From the NCBI GenBank assembly GCA_003149345.1, contig QFWI01000008.1, positions 186,001-250,000 on the forward strand: a stretch of DNA of 64,000 nt, read 5' to 3'. A program made the position numbers and the translations under genes. The notes under the pieces were generated by a model. That model searched no databases and was not told the origin of the DNA. It saw only the letters and a list, made by a program, of their open reading frames with translations. Source of the DNA: Vampirovibrio chlorellavorus (GTDB lineage Bacteria; Cyanobacteriota; Vampirovibrionia; Vampirovibrionales; Vampirovibrionaceae). Positions 1 through 8,280 of the stretch are shown piece after piece; position 1 is the first letter of the stretch; every line of letters starts with the position of its first letter.

Positions 1-291
1 GGATGAGCCCTGAATAATCTGCTTGAAGGTCTCTTCGGCATAGGCTTTGGCGTTGTCGGGGTTAGGCTTGGGCTTTCCGTAATCGCCCACCTCACTGTAA
101 AAGCGAGACGCTCCAGCCATAGCCGCATTCATGGTCACTCGTTGCAAGTCGCCTTCCACAAAGGCTTGCAGACCCGTATAGATGCAGATGCCCATAAATC
201 CAATCAACAAAAGGGCGACACCACAGAACAGCGCCAAATTAGCGCCCATGCAATGTTTTCGGGAAACAGGGCCTCTACGTCTTGGGGGCAC
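1..291 (-). CDS. TadG-like pilus-assembly membrane protein (3' end outside window)
   Basis: The 97 visible codons start with GTG at 291, preceded by AGGAG seven bases upstream; the C-terminus runs off the left edge. The N-terminus is basic and arginine-rich (RRRGPVSRK) and is followed by one hydrophobic helix (about residues 18-38). The next stretch is a soluble segment in which QRVTMNAAMAGAS resembles the start of TadG/TadE-type pseudopilins of Flp pilus systems. It is the last visible gene of a minus-strand series with two other small membrane proteins carrying prepilin-like signals, which supports a Tad role. The family call rests on topology and neighbours because the diagnostic C-terminus is missing. 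Confidence 0.55.
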   Translation of the reverse strand, partial: MPPRRRGPVSRKHCMGANLALFCGVALLLIGFMGICIYTGLQAFVEGDLQRVTMNAAMAGASRFYSEVGDYGKPKPNPDNAKAYAEETFKQIIQGSS

Positions 292-339
292 GAGTCAGCT
301 CCTAACGGTTGAGAACAATAAAATCCGGCAGAGGAATTT

Positions 340-885
340 CTAGGGCGGCGGGGTCGTAGTGGACGGCGGCGGTGTAGCGGGCGGCGGCGTAGCTCCCTGG
401 GCGGCCCAGGGTGGCGGCTGCATCACCCCACCCGGTACCCAGGGGGTGGCCATAGGGCGGACATTTCCGCCAGACGCGGTCGGCTTCAACAGGCTGGGGT
501 TTACAGAATGCCCCACCGAAATGGTAAATCCGGGAATAATGCTGACCAACGGGATGTAATTTTTTTGGGCGATCAGAATACCAGTGGTGGGATTGGGCTT
601 AATACTGTCCACCAGATTTCCGGCCGCCAGACTGCCATTGAGGCCCCCGCTGCTAATGTAGCCTTTGAGTTTATCTTCATCGACCGCCTCTGGCAGGTTG
701 GCCATTTCCATCGTTCTCAGCAAAGGCAGCTGAATGGCGTCCGAGGTCATGTGGGCTTGGTAGGTTCCCAGGCCAAAGCAAAATGCGCCCAGCAGGATAA
801 TGATCATAATGGGTAGGATCAACACAAACTCTACCAGGGACTGGCCCCGGAACGGTTTGGCGGAAACTGTAAATTGCGCGATCAT
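340..885 (-). CDS. TadE-like minor pilin with proline-rich tail
   Basis: This 181-residue protein has a class III prepilin-type start: RG|QSLVEFVLILP, with cleavage expected after Gly14 and the conserved Glu at mature position 5. One membrane helix follows (about residues 18-38). TadE-like proteins are minor pseudopilins of the Flp/Tad pilus and are processed by the TadV peptidase. I chose ATG 885 because it sits six bases after AAAGG and keeps the signal at the N-terminus; an in-frame start at 975 would add 30 residues overlapping the upstream gene. The last 30 residues are unusually rich in proline and threonine (PPPATPPPSTTTPPP), like a wall-spanning or surface linker. Confidence 0.72.
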   Translation of the reverse strand: MIAQFTVSAKPFRGQSLVEFVLILPIMIIILLGAFCFGLGTYQAHMTSDAIQLPLLRTMEMANLPEAVDEDKLKGYISSGGLNGSLAAGNLVDSIKPNPTTGILIAQKNYIPLVSIIPGFTISVGHSVNPSLLKPTASGGNVRPMATPWVPGGVMQPPPWAAQGATPPPATPPPSTTTPPP

Positions 886-907
886 AAAAAACCTTTGGGT
901 CCAGTGA

Positions 908-1303
908 TCATTTGTACAAATACTCTGGGGAAGGAGAGTCAGGGCGCTCGCCGACCCGGGTAACCGTACCCGCATAAAAAACGGGGGCCGCTGCCGTTGT
1001 CCCGGAACTGCCAGTCACCGAGGCAAAAGAAGCGCCGGTAAAACCGTCATAACCCATGCCAGTCTCACCAGTAGCAGTCTCGGCCAAGCCCTGGGTTTCA
1101 ACGGTCGTTCCATTCAGGCTGGTGGCGCTTCTTCCGCTGGCTGATAAAAAGTATTGAGCCATCAACGATGAGGAATCGGTAAGGGTTATAAACAAGCCCG
1201 TAGAGAGTAAAATAACGCTGGCCGGCACCGCGTATTCCATCAAGGCGTTACCAGATGACCTCTTTGCGGTCAGGGATGGTTTTAACCGTAATTGAAAACG
1301 CAT
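908..1303 (-). CDS. Flp pilin-like protein
   Basis: This 131-residue protein has a short basic leader and the signal SSG|NALMEYAVPASVI: cleavage after Gly18, Glu at +5 and Tyr at +6, the classic Flp prepilin pattern. A single hydrophobic helix ends near residue 42. The remaining 90 residues are rich in Gly, Ser, Thr and Ala with no recognised domain, so it is about twice the length of a normal Flp pilin. ATG 1303 is preceded by AAAGG with a seven-base spacer. It lies 22 bases upstream of the TadE-like gene, probably in one operon. It could equally be a TadE-like pseudopilin. Confidence 0.62.
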   Translation of the reverse strand: MRFQLRLKPSLTAKRSSGNALMEYAVPASVILLSTGLFITLTDSSSLMAQYFLSASGRSATSLNGTTVETQGLAETATGETGMGYDGFTGASFASVTGSSGTTAAAPVFYAGTVTRVGERPDSPSPEYLYK

Positions 1304-1469
1304 CTAACACCCTTTCATCTTCCAGCCAAATTTGACTTGAGGACGCCAAGTAACAGGAAAGAAAAAAACCTTTCCCAGGTCTTCGGCAGGATGGCAAAAA
1401 TCTGAAACCCAAAACCGGTCAATTTTAAACAAAATTTACAAAATTACGGGCAAGTCAGCAGCAACAGGC

Positions 1470-2213
1470 TCATGGAAAGCGTTTCACGTCATCAATCTGG
1501 AGATCCGGCCCCTCTTCCATGGCCTCAGGCCGAAAAACGGTTCTGGCTCCCCCGATACGGGTGCCCTGCAACTCAAACAGGGCGTAATTGACCTTGACCA
1601 CCTGGCCCTTGCGAATAATCTCTTCCCGACGCATGTTCCGCCCGAACAAGGTGTCTCCGTTCACCGTCAGGGTTACGGTTTCCGACCGATTGATCCGGTT
1701 GGATTGTCCAGAGCGATGAAAGGTCGCCGTATTTCCCTCCACCGCATCCACCTGAATGGAGGCCGAAGCACCGTTGACGGGGTTGGTGATGGTCACCTCA
1801 TCGCCCTGGCGCTGTAAGACCCAGAGATCGTTGGCCACCGGGACCAGCCCCGTAATATTGGTTTCCTTCACAATGCCGGTGACCGACCACTGTCCATACA
1901 TGGCCGGGGGTAAATACAGGGTTTTGGACACTGTGACCGTCAACGGCTTTCCCATACTCGCCCCCACGGGCGCTTCCATAGGAACCTCCATAGGTGTTTC
2001 CAGTCCTGTGGGCAGCGTCGCAGGGTTTGGGCGGGAAGCCGGGCGCTGCGGCAATGGGCGTCCTTGGCTTTTAGAAGAAGGCGACAGGAACTCCAAATCC
2101 AGTTGTTGGGCCAAACTAAGCGGGGTCAGCGCCATGGGCGTCATCAAAGTCAAAAGCAAGCCAACGCCGACTGAAGCATTGTGTGCCTTGATGCGCCACG
2201 GCCAGCCCTTCAT
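1470..2213 (-). CDS. secreted protein of unknown function
   Basis: This 247-residue product has a signal peptide (basic start MKGWPWRIK, hydrophobic core about residues 13-33, likely cleavage near SLAQ). A proline-rich linker (about 45-90) is followed by a region predicted to be mostly beta strand (about 90-247). I do not recognise the C-terminal domain; the paired beta segments and the phrase GQVVKVNYALFELQG faintly recall SAF/FlgA-type periplasmic proteins, but this is too weak for a name. Its ATG overlaps the stop of the acylphosphatase gene by four bases, so the two are probably translationally coupled. Confidence 0.55.
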   Translation of the reverse strand: MKGWPWRIKAHNASVGVGLLLTLMTPMALTPLSLAQQLDLEFLSPSSKSQGRPLPQRPASRPNPATLPTGLETPMEVPMEAPVGASMGKPLTVTVSKTLYLPPAMYGQWSVTGIVKETNITGLVPVANDLWVLQRQGDEVTITNPVNGASASIQVDAVEGNTATFHRSGQSNRINRSETVTLTVNGDTLFGRNMRREEIIRKGQVVKVNYALFELQGTRIGGARTVFRPEAMEEGPDLQIDDVKRFP

Positions 2214-2524
2214 CGCCGAATCTCAAAAGGCTGAATAGTCTCACCCAACAGGGGTTCCAAAACAGCCTGCTCCTCGATTTGAACCTGCTGTACCTGAGCC
2301 ACGGGCGGCCCCTGCCCCAACCAATCCAGAACCAGGGCCACCGCTTCGGCCCCTCCCTGTATAAAGGCTTCTACCGTGCCGTCCGGTAAATTGCGGCACC
2401 ACCCGGCGATTGATAGCCCTCGAGCCAGCTCGGCCAGGCCATAGCGAAAGCCCACCCCTTGTACTTTCCCAAACACAATAACCCGCTTGGCGACCAGAAT
2501 GTCAGTTGCTTTTGATGAAGACAT
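2210..2524 (-). CDS. acyP: acylphosphatase
   Basis: This 104-residue protein hydrolyses carboxyl-phosphate bonds such as those in acetyl phosphate. It carries the family loop GKVQGVGFR, whose Arg binds phosphate, and the downstream CRNLPDGTVEAF segment containing the catalytic Asn. Length and motif spacing fit the small acylphosphatases. ATG 2524 is preferred because AGGTG lies six bases upstream; starting at 2566 would add a non-conserved 14-residue extension. The stop overlaps the start of the downstream secreted-protein gene. Confidence 0.9.
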   Translation of the reverse strand: MSSSKATDILVAKRVIVFGKVQGVGFRYGLAELARGLSIAGWCRNLPDGTVEAFIQGGAEAVALVLDWLGQGPPVAQVQQVQIEEQAVLEPLLGETIQPFEIRR

Positions 2525-2864
2525 TGTTTTCACCTGACTGGCTGACCAGCAAACCTGGCTTACCAACTTTACAGTGGGATCAACTCGGCCTCAACCACAG
2601 AAACGGCTCAAACACAGGAACGAAAAAATCCAGAACGCGTCTCCTCAAGTCTTGTGTTTTCTTTTCTTGTCTCTTCAACTCATGTTTCACTTGCGGAGAG
2701 GATGTCATTCACCTTGTTCAGTGGCACCCTATTGTAAGGATGATAGTCCGCTCTTGTAAAGATGGGAATCCGAATGACGGTCTATCGCCTGACTTTTCGA
2801 AGGACTCGGTTACAGTTCTAAAAACTCGTTCTAAAACGGCATTTCCAACCGAAGGAGTTCGCCC
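2525..2864. other. divergent intergenic region acyP / PDZ gene
   Basis: This 340-base stretch separates two divergently transcribed genes and must hold both promoters. I see AT-rich and pyrimidine-rich patches (about 2650-2690) but no convincing paired -35/-10 boxes, hairpin or RNA gene. Short open frames here lack supporting start signals. Confidence 0.4.
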
Positions 2865-3395
2865 ATGCCTCGGCCCTCTATGGCAGCTTCCCTGTATTGT
2901 TTGAGCCTGGTGCTTACTCTGGGGGCCCTCAGCTTGGCATCCACGCCGTTGGGCTGGAGCGCCAAGCCCACCCCGCAGGCCACGCAGAAGCTCACCCCCA
3001 AAAAGACCAGCGAGACGGGTAAACCGTTTGTGATTCGAGAAACATATCGGGAAAGCGCCCTGGAAACCTCCAAAACGACAGATGATAAAGGGATCGTGGG
3101 TCTGGACATGCTGGTGGAGCCCGATCAATACCCGGTGGTGCAACGGGTGTTCAGGGGAACGCCCGCACAGACTCAGGGAATACGGGTGGGGGATACCATA
3201 CTGGCCATTAACGGGGTGCGCACCCTACACCAAAGCCTGTGGCAATTGGACGCCCTGATTTCGGACGTGCCCGGCGATGTGGTGACCCTGACCATTTTGC
3301 GGGATGGAAAACTTCGCAAGTTCGGGCTGACGGTGATGCCCCTCAGCGAGGCCAACGCCAGTGTGCAAAGCAACTTCAGCGGCTTTATGCCCTAG
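2865..3395 (+). CDS. secreted PDZ-domain protein
   Basis: This 176-residue protein has a signal peptide (about residues 1-33) and a short linker. A single PDZ-like domain covers about residues 75-165, with the hallmark run RVFRGTPAQTQGIRVGDTIL followed by AINGV. PDZ domains bind C-terminal or internal peptide tails; there is no protease domain here, so it is probably a periplasmic adaptor. ATG 2865 follows AAGGAG with a seven-base spacer. It faces the leucine dehydrogenase gene convergently. Confidence 0.78.
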   Translation: MPRPSMAASLYCLSLVLTLGALSLASTPLGWSAKPTPQATQKLTPKKTSETGKPFVIRETYRESALETSKTTDDKGIVGLDMLVEPDQYPVVQRVFRGTPAQTQGIRVGDTILAINGVRTLHQSLWQLDALISDVPGDVVTLTILRDGKLRKFGLTVMPLSEANASVQSNFSGFMP

Positions 3396-3485
3396 AATCT
3401 CCAGGCAAGTCAAACCATCGCATCTTGTGTCCTGAGCTGCGCTGCCCTAAACCCTGTGGCTTTTGACTGGGCCGACGGCTAGTTC

Positions 3486-4586
3486 TCAAACCAGCGCCGC
3501 CCGTTCCGTATTTTGACCACGCCCATAGTGATAGCCCCGGGCCTGGGCCTCCTCAATGCGGTTCAGGGCCAATTTTTGCGCGGCGTTCCAGGGCAATAAG
3601 TGCGATTGCTGGGCAAACTCAAACACCCGCAAGGTGGTCTCGTAAATGCCCATGGTTTTTTCCCGAGCGGCCTCAAAGGAAAGATGCTCCACTTCGCAGG
3701 CCACCATGATCACCCCACCGGCGTTAATCACAAAATCCGGGACGTACAAAATCCCCCGCTGATGGAGAATTTGCGCCGCTTTCTCACTGGAGAGCGGGTT
3801 ATTGGCCCCACCGGCCACAATACGGGCCTTCAAGGCATGGGCAATATCCTCGGTAATGGCCCCGCCAATGGCGTTGGGGGAAAACACGTCCACTTCCTGT
3901 TCATACAGGCGCAAAATATCGCAGGTTTTAACCGTGGGGTAGCATTCCCGTACCTGGGCCAGGGCGGCATCGTTCAAATCCGAGATAAAGACGGTGCAGC
4001 CGGCGTTCAAAAGATGCTCCAGCAAGTGAAATCCCACTTTACCGGCCCCCTGAATGGCCACTTTAATCCCATCCAGATCGCTGCGACCCAGTTTTTGGAA
4101 CACAGCGGCCTGAATGCCCCGGAACACCCCCAAGGCGGTCAGGATGGAAGAATCTCCCAAGCCGCCATCCGCTTCCGCCAGTCCGGTGATGTATGGGGAG
4201 TGCTGGCGCATGACTTTCAGATCATCGGTGTTTGACCCCACATCGCCCGCCCCGATGTAATTCCCTTTCAGCAGGTTAATGCGCTCGGCAAAAGCCTTCA
4301 GCAAGGCCGGAGTCTTATGCTCCGGCCGATCCAGAATGACCACCGATTTCCCCCCACCCAGATTCAGCCCGGCCATGGCGGATTTGTAGGTCATGGCCCT
4401 GGACAGGCGCAAGACGTCGGTCAAGGCTTCGGCTTCCGACGTGTAACTTTTCATGCGACAACCGCCCAGAGCAGGGCCCAGGGTGGTATCGTGAATGGCG
4501 ATGATGGCCCGAAGCCCAGTTTGCGCATCGGAGCAAAAGAATACGCCTTCGTGCCCGCGTGTTTGCAGCATATCAAAATAGGACAT
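3486..4586 (-). CDS. leucine dehydrogenase (Glu/Leu/Phe/Val dehydrogenase family)
   Basis: This 366-residue enzyme carries out NAD-dependent oxidative deamination of branched-chain amino acids, linking leucine to its keto acid and ammonia. The substrate glycine-rich segment GLNLGGGKSV places the catalytic lysine at residue 80, and TYKSAMAG places a second lysine at 68, the positions known in Bacillus leucine dehydrogenase. The Rossmann motif GAGKVGFHL lies in the C-terminal half. The length matches leucine/valine dehydrogenases rather than the longer glutamate enzymes. Valine or phenylalanine specificity cannot be excluded. A purine-rich AGGGGG precedes the ATG. Confidence 0.88.
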   Translation of the reverse strand: MSYFDMLQTRGHEGVFFCSDAQTGLRAIIAIHDTTLGPALGGCRMKSYTSEAEALTDVLRLSRAMTYKSAMAGLNLGGGKSVVILDRPEHKTPALLKAFAERINLLKGNYIGAGDVGSNTDDLKVMRQHSPYITGLAEADGGLGDSSILTALGVFRGIQAAVFQKLGRSDLDGIKVAIQGAGKVGFHLLEHLLNAGCTVFISDLNDAALAQVRECYPTVKTCDILRLYEQEVDVFSPNAIGGAITEDIAHALKARIVAGGANNPLSSEKAAQILHQRGILYVPDFVINAGGVIMVACEVEHLSFEAAREKTMGIYETTLRVFEFAQQSHLLPWNAAQKLALNRIEEAQARGYHYGRGQNTERAALV

Positions 4587-4624
4587 AATGGAAGACCCCC
4601 TACATATAGCAATTTTCGGAAAAA

Positions 4625-5326
4625 CTAAAACCCAAAGCGAATAAAATAAACCGGCGGTAGTGGCGAGGCCACATACAGGCTGGTTAGGGACAAGAGTAAA
4701 CTCAAGTTTTCTGTATTATGGACAGCCCGAAATAACTCGTCAATCTTCGTGTACGGATGACTGTAAGCACCATCCTCATATAATTCTTCCGAATGGGTTG
4801 CCCCACTGGCTTCTGCGGATAAGCCCAGGGACTGGGCCGTTTTTAAAACTTCCAGTTCAGTTTTCAGATCCTTCAGGCGAGACACTTCACTCTTCAGGGC
4901 GTAAAACTTTTCCTTGCAAGCCTTACCCCAGTCTTCAAAGGCACAGCCGGGGGCCATGACCACAAAAGGCGTGTCCGGGTAATCCCGACAGAACTGGGGT
5001 CGATCTTCCCACACCCCACAGCGATTGTCCTCGGTTTGGTAGCGGCAACGGTAAAACACCACATCCTCGGGGGAGGCGAAAGCCTCTTGTTTCTCTGCCG
5101 CTTTCAGGGTGCGTTCCACCACGCCGGGAACCACCTGCTCCGCTTCCGCGTGAGAGGCATACGGCACCATAATGGAAAAGAATCCCCGGGCAAAATCATC
5201 CCCGGCCACCGCGCGTGGCAGCAGCTGATGGTACGGCGTACTGGGAGAAGCTCCTTTACAGCATGAGCCCAGGTTGCAGCACCGCGGCAGGGGGATTCCA
5301 AATTCCTGGGCAAAGACGTTGGTCAT
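4625..5326 (-). CDS. YkgJ-type cysteine-cluster protein
   Basis: This 233-residue protein shows the YkgJ/UPF0153 cysteine pattern: RCCNLGSCCKGA near the N-terminus, then CRYQTEDNRCGVWEDRPQFC and GCAF. The family is thought to bind zinc or iron-sulfur, but its role is mostly unknown. The C-terminal 90 residues contain a probable amphipathic helix (KSEVSRLKDLKTELEVLK) and a hydrophobic end. It lies 38 bases downstream of the leucine dehydrogenase start on the same strand and probably has its own promoter. Confidence 0.8.
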   Translation of the reverse strand: MTNVFAQEFGIPLPRCCNLGSCCKGASPSTPYHQLLPRAVAGDDFARGFFSIMVPYASHAEAEQVVPGVVERTLKAAEKQEAFASPEDVVFYRCRYQTEDNRCGVWEDRPQFCRDYPDTPFVVMAPGCAFEDWGKACKEKFYALKSEVSRLKDLKTELEVLKTAQSLGLSAEASGATHSEELYEDGAYSHPYTKIDELFRAVHNTENLSLLLSLTSLYVASPLPPVYFIRFGF

Positions 5327-5474
5327 TGGTCATTGCTCCATACAGCAGGGCCCACCACTCCGTTCTCCGTTTCATGGTTCTTTGTTCATTGTTCCGGCCT
5401 TTAGTATGCAGGATATGCACAGCCCCCGTCATCCTGCGAATGGGCCAGAAATTATGAAGGGTGGCAACAGGCAG

Positions 5475-5511
5475 CTTTACACTCATCCCCCCCTTTACAC
5501 TCGTCCCCCCA
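5475..5511. repeat. two-copy tandem repeat upstream of the cysteine-cluster gene
   Basis: TTTACACTC(A/G)TCCCCCC occurs twice almost back to back. Read on the minus strand it is a guanine-rich purine tract in the leader of the YkgJ-type gene. It may be slippage-prone; no function is assigned. Confidence 0.5.
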
Positions 5512-5527
5512 CGTCTCCCAAAACCTT

Positions 5528-5878
5528 CTATGAGATAAGCGTATGGTAATCGTTCACCCGGTTGCCGTGCAGTTGGCCCAACAGCTGAAAGCGTTCAATT
5601 TCAAGGGCTTGCAGGCGTTCAATCATCTCGGCCTCTTCACTGGACTGTTCAGGCAAGGCTTTCAGAATGACCGAACACTCCTCCAACGCCTGCTCGATTG
5701 CCTGTAAGTTGCGAATCAGCTCCGTAGACCAGTCTTTACCCCGCACGTACCCCATCAGTGCCAATTTATGTTCCATGGCCTTCAGCGTTGTGTTCTCGGT
5801 CGTTTTGCGGGCAGGTTTGCGTGCGGATTTTGGGACGGCTTTAGCGGCAGCCGCCTTGCCAGATTTTTTCTTGGGCAT
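5528..5878 (-). CDS. small basic coiled-coil protein, unknown function
   Basis: The chosen start gives 116 residues. The N-terminal 35 are lysine- and alanine-rich (MPKKKSGKAAAAKAVPKSAR), like histone-H1-type or nucleic-acid-binding tails. The rest is predicted helical, with leucine and glutamate heptads (EECSVILKALPEQSSEEAEM). I do not recognise a family. ATG 5878 has GAGAGG nine bases upstream; an in-frame start at 5971 would add an odd hydrophobic segment that overlaps the AT-rich promoter region. The next upstream gene is on the other strand. Confidence 0.6.
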   Translation of the reverse strand: MPKKKSGKAAAAKAVPKSARKPARKTTENTTLKAMEHKLALMGYVRGKDWSTELIRNLQAIEQALEECSVILKALPEQSSEEAEMIERLQALEIERFQLLGQLHGNRVNDYHTLIS

Positions 5879-6427
5879 AAACAAATACCTCTCAATGCCA
5901 TCTTTCAGTTTGCGCTTTATATATAAAATAAAAACAAAAAATAAATCCAAATTGACCCAAGCCGAATTCATAAGCGGATTCTGCGGGCAGAGTTTTCCCG
6001 ATTCAAACTCGACTCCTGGCTTGCCCTCTCCTCCAAATGAACCAAATTTCAGTCAGCCAACCCCAAAACCGGCCCCGTTATCAGCATCACACGTTAAAAT
6101 GAGCATGGCTTTGGGAGCATGTCATTGGGCCTGCGTCCCCCTGCCTGATTCAGACACCTGAGACTGAATCGGTTCAGCAGGACAGCGAAAGCGAAATGAA
6201 CGAGAAATTCAGGCCGCTGATCTGCATAGGGCTATTGCAAGCGTAACGCCTCTGGCTTCCGGTGACAGAAGAGTCCGAACTGCCACTCAAAAAGTTTGAT
6301 AAGATAATAAATACAGACAAGTGAGCCATTACAAGTTTTGTAAATCTTTCAACCACCGGGCCTCAAGATTTTCATTGACCTGCCGAACCAAGTGAAGTGA
6401 GTTAGAACAGCGAGGGAAGAAGACCCA
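5879..6427. other. divergent intergenic region
   Basis: This 549-base gap lies between a minus-strand and a plus-strand gene. A strongly AT-rich patch at about 5915-5950 contains TATATA/TATAAA on the minus strand and is a plausible promoter for the small basic protein gene. A second AT-rich patch (about 6297-6315) precedes the plus-strand gene at 6428. No RNA gene or repeat was recognised. Confidence 0.4.
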
Positions 6428-6841
6428 ATGACTGATATGAACGGTTTTAACCCCGATAAGAAACTGGGCGCTCATTTTACGCCCGGCAGCAAAGCCAAAA
6501 AACAGGAAGCCGCTGAACACAGCAAACCCGCAGCCGGTGAAAACATTGATCCTTACGCCGATCTCAAAGTCGCTCCCGATAGAATGCTGGACTTACTGGC
6601 CGCACAGGGCAAATCCCAACAAATGCATGCCAAACTGGGCGGCACTCCTGCCAGTATTGCCAGTATTGAGCGTTCCGTTGAGAGTTTTGTGGATTCGGTC
6701 AGCCCGGAACGCCACAGTTTGATGAGTCGGATGCTGGAGCAAACCTTCCAGCAGGAATTCGGTAAAAAGCCTTCCCCAGGGCTGCTACAGGAAATGCTGG
6801 ATAATTACCTGTTGGGACAGCCTGTGATTCAAAACAGCTAA
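6428..6841 (+). CDS. hypothetical protein
   Basis: This 137-residue soluble protein has no recognised domain. The first 45 residues are polar and probably disordered (KLGAHFTPGSKAKKQEAAEH); the remainder is predicted helical. There is no signal peptide or membrane segment. A purine-rich GGGAAGAAG lies just upstream of the ATG. It stands alone between two intergenic regions and is followed by a pair of inverted repeats. Confidence 0.55.
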   Translation: MTDMNGFNPDKKLGAHFTPGSKAKKQEAAEHSKPAAGENIDPYADLKVAPDRMLDLLAAQGKSQQMHAKLGGTPASIASIERSVESFVDSVSPERHSLMSRMLEQTFQQEFGKKPSPGLLQEMLDNYLLGQPVIQNS

Positions 6842-6890
6842 CCTCGCCTCTGCTCATAATAAGCCGAAGCACCCGGTTTTGTATCCCCGG

Positions 6891-6920
6891 GCTTTCCGTG
6901 CTTCCACTAACACGGAAAGC
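6891..6920 (+). terminator. hairpin downstream of the 6428 gene
   Basis: GCTTTCCGTG and CACGGAAAGC form a perfect 10-bp stem with a 10-base loop. There is no following T-run, so it is a candidate Rho-type or RNA-stabilising hairpin rather than a canonical intrinsic terminator. A second imperfect inverted repeat (GTCAGGC / GCCTGAC, 6938-6963) follows. Confidence 0.4.
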
Positions 6921-7019
6921 GAATCAGGCACATTCAGGTCAGGCACGGCTCAACCGGCCTGACTCGTTCCGCTTTCCCCAACAGACCCAGGGCTTCACCC
7001 CATGGAGCCGATTGTGACT

Positions 7020-7048
7020 TTACTGTGGTTTAGGTCTCTAGTATGATG
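7020..7048 (+). promoter_or_regulatory. candidate promoter for the RpaB-like regulator
   Basis: TTTACT and TATGAT are separated by exactly 17 bases. If used, transcription would start near 7055 and leave a leader of about 200 bases before the TTG start at 7256. The rest of the 414-base gap 6842-7255 holds only the two hairpins listed. Confidence 0.35.
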
Positions 7049-7255
7049 GGGAGAGTGCAATCAGGTATGCGCTACCAAAGAGAGTCAGCTTTGAGTGGTG
7101 GACAGGGTGTTTGAACTGTATGGATGCCAATCGAAACGTACAGCGCCAAAGTCCTGCATTATCAATGCGAAATCCCAGAACGGACTGTCCGCCTACCTGA
7201 GCCATCACAGTTTTTTTATTAAAATCATCAGAAACGGCGAGAGAGGTTAACCCCA

Positions 7256-8023
7256 TTGAGTGCTACATCTGAAAAAGAATCCGTAAGCGGCCAAAAATCC
7301 ACTGGGCGCGCTGATAAAATTTTAATCGTCGATGATGAAGCCAGCATTCGCAGGATTTTAGAGACTCGCTTCAAGATGCTGGGCTTTGACACCGCCACCG
7401 CCGCTGATGGTGAGGAGGCCATGGATGTCTTCAATAAATTCCTGCCCGACATCGTGGTTCTGGATATTATGATGCCCAAGATGGACGGCTATGGCGTGAC
7501 CAAGGAAATTCGGAAACAGGCCGACACCCCGGTCATCATCCTGACCGCCCTGGGCGATGTGGCTGAGCGCATTACCGGTCTGGAGCTGGGCGCTGATGAT
7601 TACGTGGTCAAACCGTTCAGCCCCAAGGAATTGGAAGCCCGGGTCAAGTGCATCCTGCGGCGGACGACCACTAAAAGTGGCGGTACCCCGGTGGCCAGCA
7701 AGGAAACCAACAATGTGGTGGCCATTGGTCACCTGAAAGTGGACTTGAACAAGCGCCAGGTCTTCAAGAAAAATGAGCGGGTTCGTCTGACCGGTATGGA
7801 GTTCAGCTTGCTGGAGCTGCTGGTCAACAACTCCGGGAAACCTTTCTCCCGGGGCGAAATTTTACAGCACGTCTGGTCTTACCCCCCGGACCATCGCATC
7901 GATACTCGAGTCGTCGATGTACACATCAGTCGCCTGCGTTCCAAGCTGGAAACCGATATCAGCAATCCCGAGCTGATTCTGACGGCGCGTGGTATCGGCT
8001 ACATGTTCCAGAAAATCGATTAA
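7256..8023 (+). CDS. OmpR-family response regulator, RpaB-like
   Basis: This 255-residue two-component regulator has a receiver domain (about 21-135) with acidic residues in ILIVDDEAS and phospho-acceptor Asp70 in VVLDIMMPKMDG. A winged-helix DNA-binding domain follows (about 155-255). The C-terminal phrases GKPFSRGEILQHVW, DTRVVDVHISRLRSKLE and ELILTARGIGYMFQ are very close to cyanobacterial RpaB, a global stress regulator partnered by the kinase Hik33/NblS. No kinase gene is adjacent. The start is TTG 7256, nine bases after GAGAGG. This gene is one of the better taxonomic clues in the window. Confidence 0.85.
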   Translation: MSATSEKESVSGQKSTGRADKILIVDDEASIRRILETRFKMLGFDTATAADGEEAMDVFNKFLPDIVVLDIMMPKMDGYGVTKEIRKQADTPVIILTALGDVAERITGLELGADDYVVKPFSPKELEARVKCILRRTTTKSGGTPVASKETNNVVAIGHLKVDLNKRQVFKKNERVRLTGMEFSLLELLVNNSGKPFSRGEILQHVWSYPPDHRIDTRVVDVHISRLRSKLETDISNPELILTARGIGYMFQKID

Positions 8024-8280
8024 GCCTCTCTGGGCTTTTCATTGCTCGCTTGAACCCTTGTGGCCCCAAAGCCCAGAAAAGTCACGGCATGGGGCAGTGA
8101 CAAGGGCTTAAATTGAGATACAATGGAAATGAACAATACCAGAGTTGTTCATGGCAGTTAGATAGAGAGTACGCAGCTCCCGCAAGATCAGATGAGATCA
8201 GAGCAAATGAAAGCGGATAAGAATCGGATGAGGCTTGGCCCAGGCGCATGGCGTTCTTAGTACCACAGGAATTAAATCCA

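Noticed and set aside
1470..2213. FlgA or CpaB identity for the secreted protein
   Set aside because: Only a faint resemblance in one strand-rich segment; no SAF-domain motif could be aligned with confidence.
8030..8076. Intrinsic terminator after the RpaB-like gene
   Set aside because: CTGGGCTTT/AAAGCCCAG is a good stem, but the loop is 29 bases and the downstream sequence is A-rich rather than T-rich on the plus strand.
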